Below are positions 1 to 4,467 of a stretch of DNA of 5,301 bases, in pieces. The notes beneath the pieces are model-generated. The model had not been told where the DNA came from. It did no database searches and saw nothing but the letters and a program-made list of their open reading frames with translations. Made by a program: the position numbers and the translations under genes. The first letter of the stretch is position 1; each line of letters opens with the position of its first letter. Source of the stretch: a bacterium (GTDB lineage: Bacteria > RBG-13-66-14); assembly GCA_035528375.1 (NCBI GenBank), contig DATKYS010000018.1:1-5301 (forward strand), given 5' to 3'.

Positions 1-52
1 ACATTTGACATGCCGATCCTCGGACTCTTTGTTTGCCACCATGCCTCCAGTT

Positions 53-63
53 CATGTGACATG
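53..63. promoter_or_regulatory. 11-bp palindrome, possible operator
   Basis: CATGTGACATG is a perfect inverted repeat (CATGT and ACATG) around one central base. A near copy, CATTTGACATG, lies at 2-12 and differs at one position. The two copies are 51 bases apart, in the AT-richer leader upstream of the TatD-radical SAM gene. A palindrome with a nearby degenerate copy is what a dimeric regulator site can look like, but no clear -10/-35 pair is visible around it, so the role is inferred. The rest of 1-199 shows no gene I can support. Confidence 0.25.
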
Positions 64-199
64 ATAGCATCCCCGTAAGTCCTTTATCTAGCGTTGTAGA
101 TGAGACTAAGGATGGTCCAGGAACACAAAGGTATCCCAAAATCAAACACTCACCTGGCGAAACGTCAAGTCTCGACGGACTAAAAAGGCGACGGCGTCC

Positions 200-1627
200 G
201 TGAGCGAGACCGTCTTCGATCCTACACCGGCGCTGGTGGACACCCACGCCCACCTCGACGACCCGCGCTTCGAGGGCGAGGTGGAAGCGCTGCTGGCGCG
301 GGCCCGCGCCGCGGGGGTCATCCGCGTCGTGACCATCGGGGTGGACCCGGAAACCTCCCGCCGGGCGGTGGAGCTGGCCCGTAAGTACCCCTTCGACGTC
401 TCGGCCGCAGTGGGCGTGTCGCCGCACGACGCCGGAACCTACGACGAAGCCGTCGCCGCGGAGCTGGAGAGCCTGGCCGGGGAACCGGGGGTGGTCGCCT
501 GGGGCGAGATAGGCCTGGACTACCACCACGACCGCGCGCCCCGCGAAGTCCAGCGGCGTGTGTTCCTGGACCAGCTCCGGCGCGCGCGCGACCAGGGGCT
601 CCCCGCGGTCGTCCACTGCCGCGAGGCCCACGCCGACCTCGCGGGCTGCCTGGAGGAGGCGGAAAGTTACCCCGGATTGGAAGAGCCGCCCCGCGGCGTG
701 CTGCACTGCTTCTCCGGGACGGCGGATGACGCCCGACGAGCCGTCGCCCTGGGGTACATGATCGGCATCGGCGGCGTGGTGACCTTCGCCAACGCCGGGG
801 CGCACCGCGAGGTGGTCCGGTCGCTGCCGCCGGAATCGGTGGTGCTGGAGACCGACGCGCCCTACCTCGCGCCACAGCCCCACCGGGGCAAGCGCAACGA
901 GCCGGCCTACGTGCGCCTGACGGCGGAAAGGGTGGCCGAGCTGCACGGGGCGGGATTGGGGGAAATCGCCCCGGTCACCACGGCCAACGCCCGCCGGCTG
1001 TTCAGGCTGCCGGAGCCCGAGGGCTTCGGGGGTGCTCCGGCATACGCCCTGGGCCGCAACCTCTACCTGAACCCCACCAGCCGCTGTACCAACGATTGCG
1101 CCTTCTGCGTCCGGCGGCGGAGGCTGGGGCTCGGCGGCTACAGACTCTGGCTGGACCGCGAGCCCGGGGCCGGGGACCTGATCGAGGCGGTGGGCGACCC
1201 CGCGTCCTACGACGAGGTGGTCTTCTGCGGCTTTGGCGAGCCGCTCCTAAGCGCCCAGATCGTGGCCGAGACGGCCCGGTGGCTCAAAGAACGCGGCGCG
1301 CGGGTCCGGGTGAACACCAACGGGACCGCCCACCTGGCCCGGGGTGAGACCGCCGCCGGGCTCCTCGAACCGCTCCGCGGGCTGGTGGACGAGTTCTCCG
1401 TGAGCCTGAACGCCGCCGACGCCGCGGGGTACGTAAAAATCTGCCGGCCGGTGTTCGGGGAGGCCGCCTTCACCGCGGTGCTGGATTTCACCAGAACCGC
1501 CGTGGGGCTCGGATTCGCGGTCACCGCCAGCGCCGTCGCCCTGCCGGACACGGACCTCGCGCCCGTGGAGAGGCTGGCGGCCGGGCTGGGCGCCCGATTC
1601 CGCGCCCGGACCTATAAAAACGACTAG
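200..1627 (+). CDS. TatD-family hydrolase fused to a radical SAM domain
   Basis: This is a 475-residue two-domain protein. Residues about 12-270 are a TatD-type metal-dependent hydrolase (amidohydrolase fold, DNase-like, presumably cytoplasmic). The expected metal ligands are all visible: H16 and H18 in DTHAHLDD, E103 in GEIGLDY, H139 in VVHCREA, H169 in LHCFSG and D219 in ETDAPYLAP. Residues about 282-475 are a radical SAM domain with the cluster motif C296-x3-C300-x2-C303 (RCTNDCAFC) and a later CGFGEPLL segment in the place of the SAM-binding GGE motif. TatD-linked radical SAM proteins are a recognised family (TIGR04038, from memory) found next to or fused to TatD; their substrate is unknown to me. 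The GTG start at 200 follows AAAGG at 184-188 with an 11-base gap, which is a little long. An internal GTG at 236 would leave MDTHAHLDD, a typical TatD beginning, but has no ribosome site. Both domains look complete and intact. Confidence 0.93.
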   Translation: MSETVFDPTPALVDTHAHLDDPRFEGEVEALLARARAAGVIRVVTIGVDPETSRRAVELARKYPFDVSAAVGVSPHDAGTYDEAVAAELESLAGEPGVVAWGEIGLDYHHDRAPREVQRRVFLDQLRRARDQGLPAVVHCREAHADLAGCLEEAESYPGLEEPPRGVLHCFSGTADDARRAVALGYMIGIGGVVTFANAGAHREVVRSLPPESVVLETDAPYLAPQPHRGKRNEPAYVRLTAERVAELHGAGLGEIAPVTTANARRLFRLPEPEGFGGAPAYALGRNLYLNPTSRCTNDCAFCVRRRRLGLGGYRLWLDREPGAGDLIEAVGDPASYDEVVFCGFGEPLLSAQIVAETARWLKERGARVRVNTNGTAHLARGETAAGLLEPLRGLVDEFSVSLNAADAAGYVKICRPVFGEAAFTAVLDFTRTAVGLGFAVTASAVALPDTDLAPVERLAAGLGARFRARTYKND

Positions 1628-1639
1628 GGGAATCACCTG
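1626..1639 (+). promoter_or_regulatory. Ribosome binding site before a CTG start
   Basis: AGGGGA at 1626-1631 overlaps the TAG stop (1625-1627) of the TatD-radical SAM gene and sits five bases before CTG at 1637. No ATG, GTG or TTG occurs in this frame between that stop and GTG 1682, and GTG 1682 has no Shine-Dalgarno-like sequence in front of it. The placement therefore favours CTG as the start of the sigma factor gene. Confidence 0.5.
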
Positions 1640-2497
1640 ACCGTCTTCAAAACCAAAGACCCCACCCTCGACGCCTACCTCGTGGAGATAAACCGGTTCC
1701 CCGTGCTATCGCGGCAGGAGGAGCTGGAGCTGGCCCTCCGCGCCAGGGCCGGCGACGAGGTGGCCACCAAGCGCCTCATCGAGGCCAACCTGCGCTTCGT
1801 GGTCAAGATTGCCTTCAAGTACGCCCACCAGGGACTCCCGCTGACGGACATCATCTCCGCGGGCAACGAGGGACTGATAATCGCCGTGCGCCACTTCGAG
1901 CCCGAGCGCGGCATCCGCCTCATCTCCTACGGCGTGTGGTGGATCCGGCAGTCCATAAGCCGCGTCCTGGCCAACGACTCGCGCACCATCCGCTTCCCCT
2001 TCTACATCTACTGCGACCTGTACCGGATGATACGGATGCGGGAGGTCTTCCAGAGCCGCCACGGCCGCCAGCCGTCACTCGAAGAGCTCTCCGACGAGAC
2101 GGGCATCACGGCGGAAAAGCTCCAGCGCATCTCGACCCTGGCCACCAACAGGCTCTCCCTCAACCGCCCCATCGTCCCCGACGGGGAGACCGAGGTGTTG
2201 GACCTGTTGACCGACTCCCAAGTCGAGAGCCCCGAACGGTTGCTCATCGCCGAGGACCGGCAGCGGGAGCTGGAGGAACTGATGGCGAAGCTGCCCAAAC
2301 GCCAGCGGCGGATCGTGGAGTTGCACTACGGGATCGGCCACAAGGCGATGACCCTGCGCCAGATAGGGGAGGTCTTCAACCTCTCCCGGGAGCGGATCCG
2401 GCAGATCGAGGCGGTCGCATTCGCAAAGCTCCGGAGGGAGGCCTCGACGGCCCTGACCGCGGAGGACGCCCTTGACACGGACCGACGCGCCGAATAA
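1637..2497 (+). CDS. RNA polymerase sigma factor, sigma-70 family (RpoD/RpoS-like group)
   Basis: The product binds core RNA polymerase and directs it to promoters. It has 286 residues if started at CTG 1637, or 271 from GTG 1682. In 286-residue numbering, region 1.2 is about 11-47 (DAYLVEINRFPVLS, like the usual D-x-YL-x-EI-x-x-x-P-LL), region 2 about 53-121 (GNEGLIIAV, SYGVWWIRQSISR, RTIRFP), region 3 about 122-180, and region 4 about 205-268 with the helix-turn-helix TLRQIGEVFNLSRERIRQIEA at 239-259. There is no region 1.1, and the size fits a group 2 factor or a short primary factor. The -35-reading helix (RERIRQIEA) is fully conserved. The segment after RTIRFP is unusual: FYIYCDLYRM replaces the common VHMIETINKL. 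The CTG start is inferred because the conserved DAYL lies upstream of GTG 1682. The gene is nine bases behind the previous stop, in the same frame, so co-transcription is likely. Confidence 0.93.
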   Translation: MTVFKTKDPTLDAYLVEINRFPVLSRQEELELALRARAGDEVATKRLIEANLRFVVKIAFKYAHQGLPLTDIISAGNEGLIIAVRHFEPERGIRLISYGVWWIRQSISRVLANDSRTIRFPFYIYCDLYRMIRMREVFQSRHGRQPSLEELSDETGITAEKLQRISTLATNRLSLNRPIVPDGETEVLDLLTDSQVESPERLLIAEDRQRELEELMAKLPKRQRRIVELHYGIGHKAMTLRQIGEVFNLSRERIRQIEAVAFAKLRREASTALTAEDALDTDRRAE

Positions 2498-2500
2498 ACT
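2472..2500 (+). promoter_or_regulatory. Candidate sigma-70 promoter for the Trm112-like gene
   Basis: TTGACA at 2472-2477 matches the -35 consensus exactly. With a 17-base spacer it is followed by TAAACT at 2495-2500, which matches TATAAT at four of six positions. The pair lies across the last codons and stop of the sigma gene and about 32 bases before ATG 2533, a sensible distance for a short leader. It is seen in the sequence, but promoter activity is inferred, and chance matches occur. Confidence 0.4.
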
Positions 2501-2532
2501 TAACCGGGCAATCAGCCGAACCCTTATAAGCC

Positions 2533-2700
2533 ATGGATTTTGACGAACTACTAGAGATTCTGGCCTGCCCGGTCTGTAAGACGCCGGTCCACCTGGACGG
2601 GACCGGCGAGCGGATCGTGTGCGACTCCTGCGGCCGCCGATACCCCATCCGCGACGGCATCCCGGTGATGCTCGTCGAGGAGGCCGAAGGGGGCGAGTAG
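2533..2700 (+). CDS. Trm112/UPF0434 (YcaR-like) zinc-ribbon protein
   Basis: This small gene encodes 55 residues, beginning MDFDELLEILACPVCKTPVH. Two cysteine pairs, C12-P-V-C15 and C30-D-S-C33, form a zinc-ribbon pattern. The LLEILACPVC opening and the RRYPIRDGIPVMLVEEA ending (residues 35-51) are the hallmarks of the bacterial Trm112-like UPF0434 family, whose members are usually about 55-70 residues. In eukaryotes and archaea Trm112 is a partner that activates several methyltransferases; in bacteria the role is less clear. ATG 2533 has no strong Shine-Dalgarno sequence (only TATAAG just upstream). It is the only sensible start, since the conserved region begins a few residues later. It is 35 bases behind the sigma gene with its own candidate promoter. 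Its last codons (GGGE, stop) fall within the repeat cluster that follows, so the C-terminal tail may be shaped by the repeat. Confidence 0.88.
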   Translation: MDFDELLEILACPVCKTPVHLDGTGERIVCDSCGRRYPIRDGIPVMLVEEAEGGE

Positions 2701-2708
2701 GGTCGGCC

Positions 2709-2732
2709 GGGCCGGGGGGCGCGGGGCCGGGG
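2709..2732 (+). other. Potential G-quadruplex just after the Trm112-like stop
   Basis: Four G-runs occur in close succession: 2709-2711, 2714-2719, 2723-2726 and 2729-2732, separated by loops of 2, 3 and 2 bases. This satisfies the usual G3+ with loops of 1-7 pattern on the + (coding) strand, nine bases after the stop at 2700. In RNA it could slow polymerase or protect a 3' end. It may equally be a by-product of the G-rich repeat. Confidence 0.4.
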
Positions 2733-2733
2733 C

Positions 2734-2760
2734 TATCCTTCACCGCACGGGGCCGGGAAG
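2734..2760 (+). repeat. Repeat core, copy A
   Basis: This is the 27-base core beginning TATCCTTCACCGCACGGG and ending CCGGGAAG. It is identical to the copy at 3002-3028 and differs from the copy at 2886-2912 by one base. It is followed by a GGGGCGCGGGGGCTGGG stretch shared with copy B. Confidence 0.8.
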
Positions 2761-2773
2761 GGGCGCGGGGGCT

Positions 2774-2806
2774 GGGATTTAAAAAGAGGCAGGGGATTTT
2801 AATCCC
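2774..2806 (+). other. AT-rich inverted repeat inside the repeat cluster
   Basis: GGGATTTAAAA (2774-2784) can pair with TTTTAATCCC (2797-2806) with one bulged T and a 12-base loop. An alternative tighter hairpin, AGGGGATTTTAATCCCTT, occupies 2791-2808. Neither is followed by a T-run, so this is not a standard intrinsic terminator. It stands out as the only AT-rich island in the cluster and separates repeat copies A and B. Confidence 0.35.
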
Positions 2807-2885
2807 TTGTCAGTCACCCTCGCGCGCAGTGACCGGGGGGTGAATAGGGGCCGACCGGGCCGGAGGGCGCGTAGGGGGCCGGTTT

Positions 2886-2912
2886 TATCCTTCACCGCAC
2901 GGGACCGGGAAG
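2886..2912 (+). repeat. Repeat core, copy B
   Basis: This is the second 27-base core, with one base change (GGGACC in place of GGGGCC) relative to copies A and C. It shares its 5' flank (a GGCGCGTAGGGGGCCGG stretch) with copy C and its 3' flank with copy A, so it bridges two unit types. Confidence 0.8.
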
Positions 2913-3001
2913 GGGCGCGGGGGCTGGGTTCATTTTTCACTGCGCGGGGTCGGGGAGCGAGTAGAGCCGACCGGGCTGGCGGGCGCGTAGGGGGCCGGTT
3001 T

Positions 3002-3028
3002 TATCCTTCACCGCACGGGGCCGGGAAG
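3002..3028 (+). repeat. Repeat core, copy C
   Basis: This is the third 27-base core, identical to copy A. Its 3' flank runs directly into GCGAATAGAGCCGACCGG, the second repeat part, whereas copies A and B carry a GC-rich stretch there instead. Confidence 0.8.
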
Positions 3029-3214
3029 CGAATAGAGCCGACCGGACCGCAGGCGCGCGGGGTCCGGGGAGCGCGTAGGTGGCCGAAGGGGCGACCGCGG
3101 CGCACGAGACGCGGCGGCATCCCTTCGGTCTGAGAAACGGCGCAACCGGAGACCGGGGGACGGGCCCGCCGCGCGATGGACCCGCTTCGACCCGCGACAC
3201 GGGAAAGGACCGTC

Positions 3215-4204
3215 GTGACCGAGTACCAGGCCATCATCCCCGCCGCCGGAATCGGCACGCGCCTCAAACCCCACACCCACACCATCCCCAAGGCGCTCAT
3301 CCGGGTGGCCGGCAAGCCCATCCTGGGCTACATCCTCGACGACGTCGCCCGCGCCGGCATCAAGGACGTCACCCTCGTCACCGGCTTCTTCGCCGAGAAG
3401 GTGGAGGATTACGCCCGGGCCGCCTACTCCGGCTTGAACCTCACCTTCGCCCGCCAGACCGAGCAGCTCGGCCTGGGACACGCCGTCTGGACCGCCCTGG
3501 GTAAAAAGCGCGACCTCCCCAGCCTCGTCATCCTCGGCGACACCATCGTCGAGGCCGACATCGCCGGCATTCTCGACCAGCCCGACAACGTCATCGCCGT
3601 CGCCCCCACCGACGACCCCCGGCGCTTCGGCATCGTCGAGCTTTCGGGCGACCGCATCGTGCGCATGGTGGAAAAGCCCGCCGACCCGCCCTCGAACCTC
3701 GCCATCGTCGGGCTCTATCTCATCCGCGATTCCGAGGCGCTCTACCGCGCCCTGGGCGGCAACATTCACGCCGGCCTGCGCACCAAGGGCGAGTTCCAGC
3801 TCACCGACGCCCTGGCGCGGATGCTCGCCGACGGGACCGTCTTCCGCCCCTGGAAAATCGCCGGCTGGTTCGACTGCGGCAAGCCGGAGACCCTGTTGGC
3901 CACCAACCGCGTGCTACTGGAGCGACGCGCGGAGCCGACGCCCGTCTACCCCGACTCGGTGGTCATCAAGCCCTCCCACATCGGCCGGGGGGTGGTGCTC
4001 TCGGGCTCGGTCATCGGCCCCTACGCCTCCATCGCCGACGGGGCCCGAATCGAGAGCTGCATCATCCGCGATTCCATCATCGGCAGCGGCGCCCGGCTCT
4101 CTCGCGTGCTCCTCAAGGGGTCCCTCGTCGGGGACAACGCCCTGGTGCGCGGGCGCTTCGACCGCCTCAACCTGGGCGACGACTCCGAGGTGACGTTCTC
4201 GTAA
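3215..4204 (+). CDS. Sugar-phosphate nucleotidyltransferase with C-terminal beta-helix domain
   Basis: The predicted reaction is transfer of a nucleoside monophosphate from an NTP to a sugar 1-phosphate, giving an NDP-sugar for cell-surface or storage carbohydrate; sugar and base cannot be read from the sequence. Residues 5-230 are the Rossmann-like catalytic domain: the signature AAGIGTRLKPHTHTIPK at 10-26 (with G12, G14, R16 and K26), QLGLGHAV at 84-91, the metal-binding LGDT at 107-110, FGIVE at 138-142, the EKP motif at 153-155, GEFQLTDAL at 192-200 and WFDCGKPETL at 218-227 (D220). Residues about 245-310 show short hydrophobic periodic turns (IGRGVVLSGSVIGPYASIADGARI) of a left-handed beta-helix, which is common in this family. 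The GTG start at 3215 (329 residues) is preferred because AAAGGA at 3204-3209 precedes it by five bases. An upstream in-frame ATG at 3176 would add 13 residues without similarity to the family. Nearest family names are RmlA-like or NDP-sugar synthase. Confidence 0.92.
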   Translation: MTEYQAIIPAAGIGTRLKPHTHTIPKALIRVAGKPILGYILDDVARAGIKDVTLVTGFFAEKVEDYARAAYSGLNLTFARQTEQLGLGHAVWTALGKKRDLPSLVILGDTIVEADIAGILDQPDNVIAVAPTDDPRRFGIVELSGDRIVRMVEKPADPPSNLAIVGLYLIRDSEALYRALGGNIHAGLRTKGEFQLTDALARMLADGTVFRPWKIAGWFDCGKPETLLATNRVLLERRAEPTPVYPDSVVIKPSHIGRGVVLSGSVIGPYASIADGARIESCIIRDSIIGSGARLSRVLLKGSLVGDNALVRGRFDRLNLGDDSEVTFS

Positions 4205-4218
4205 CGGGGGCCATCGGG

Positions 4219-4284
4219 GTACGCGGAGTTGCCAGCGAAAAACGCATATACCCCGTAGGGGCGGGGCTCCGTCCCCGCCCGCGG
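4219..4284. repeat. 66-bp intergenic repeat, copy 1
   Basis: This copy matches 4335-4400 at 61 of 66 positions; the differences lie at unit positions 3, 7, 14, 21 and 32. The 3' half can fold as GGGCGGGG (4259-4266) with CCCCGCCC (4273-4280) around a six-base loop. The copy begins 14 bases after the nucleotidyltransferase stop, so the hairpin could mark that transcript's end, although no T-run follows. After 4284 the sequence departs into unrelated AT-rich spacer. Confidence 0.85.
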
Positions 4285-4303
4285 GCTTAACAGGATGAGA
4301 CTG

Positions 4304-4333
4304 TTGAAAATTCTATTTTCGCGTAATTGTTAT
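4304..4333 (+). promoter_or_regulatory. Weak candidate promoter between the two 66-bp repeats
   Basis: TTGAAA at 4304-4309 (five of six against TTGACA) is followed after 18 bases by TGTTAT at 4328-4333 (four of six against TATAAT). It lies in the AT-rich spacer 4285-4334, which also has a short palindrome GAAAATTCTATTTTC at 4306-4320. If active it would serve the gene at 4468 and transcribe through the second repeat, placing that structure in the 5' leader. Support is only moderate sequence similarity. Confidence 0.25.
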
Positions 4334-4334
4334 G

Positions 4335-4400
4335 GTTCGCAGAGTTGTCAGCGATAAACGCATATTCCCCGTAGGGGCGGGGCTCCGTCCCCGCCCGCGG
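4335..4400. repeat. 66-bp intergenic repeat, copy 2
   Basis: This is the second copy of the 66-bp element, in the same orientation as copy 1 and 116 bases downstream. It carries the same hairpin (4375-4382 with 4389-4396). Unlike copy 1 it continues into an extra segment that supplies a second arm (4428-4437), so it looks like the more complete form of the element. Confidence 0.85.
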
Positions 4401-4437
4401 CGACTGCGGAGGACTCGTCCTGCGGGTCGCCCCTACG
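4370..4437. repeat. Large GC-rich inverted repeat (cruciform-like element)
   Basis: CGTAGGGGCG at 4370-4379 is exactly complementary to CGCCCCTACG at 4428-4437. Between them lie a GGGCGGGG/CCCCGCCC hairpin, which shares bases with the left arm and so competes with it, and a second stem-loop in which GCGAC (4399-4403) pairs with GTCGC (4426-4430) and AGGAC with GTCCT. Palindromes starting GTAGGGGCG are the form of small dispersed repeats in several GC-rich genomes. It ends 30 bases before the ATG of the following gene. Confidence 0.7.
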
Positions 4438-4467
4438 AAAAAACCATCCCGGGATTAGGAGCCAGAA

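Larger units (their letters stand above)
2690..3085. repeat. Cluster of degenerate GC-rich repeats (unit about 70-80 bp)
   Basis: This fills most of the 514-bp gap between the Trm112-like gene and the nucleotidyltransferase gene. Two parts recur. One is a 27-base core at 2734-2760, 2886-2912 and 3002-3028, nearly identical in all three, with a poorer fourth version near 2931-2958. The other is a segment of the form GCGARTAGRGYCGRCCGG followed by a G/C-rich run, at about 2692-2720, 2840-2870, 2957-2985 and 3028-3055. The longest shared stretch, 2701-2776 against 2849-2928, covers both parts. Spacing is irregular (152 and 116 bases between good cores), so this is a degraded or rearranged array and not a clean tandem. 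Open frames through it give low-complexity Arg/Gly-rich translations with no fold signature. I see no gene in it. The first repeat overlaps the stop codon of the preceding gene. Confidence 0.8.

Noticed and set aside
1-78. Frame 1 open to a TAA at 76-78, possibly the tail of an upstream gene
   Set aside because: Only 25 codons are visible, with no family pattern and AT-rich composition unlike the other genes; it cannot be supported from this window.
318-875. Minus-strand frame of 185 residues opposite the TatD domain
   Set aside because: It is Arg/Pro/Gly-rich antisense of a GC-rich gene, with no motif.
2619-2843. Open frame on + strand overlapping the Trm112-like gene and the repeats
   Set aside because: It overlaps the well-supported 55-residue zinc-ribbon gene in another frame and ends in repeat-derived sequence.
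2690-3085. Repeat cluster as a CRISPR array
   Set aside because: Core spacing is irregular (152 and 116 bases), the intervening sequences are themselves related, and no cas gene is present.
2807-3133. Open frame on + strand through the repeat cluster (108 residues, Arg/Gly-rich)
   Set aside because: It is made of repeated low-complexity translations of the GC-rich repeats, has no ribosome site or domain pattern, and the same residue phrases recur only because the DNA repeats.
3008-3769. Long minus-strand frame (253 residues) opposite the nucleotidyltransferase
   Set aside because: It is an antisense shadow of a gene with strong family motifs on the + strand; its composition (Gly/Asp/Val-rich) is what the complement of GC-rich codons gives.
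4428-4446. Intrinsic terminator at the end of the large inverted repeat
   Set aside because: On the + strand the arm is followed by an A-run, not a T-run; on the minus strand the T-run would precede the stem. Neither fits a standard terminator.
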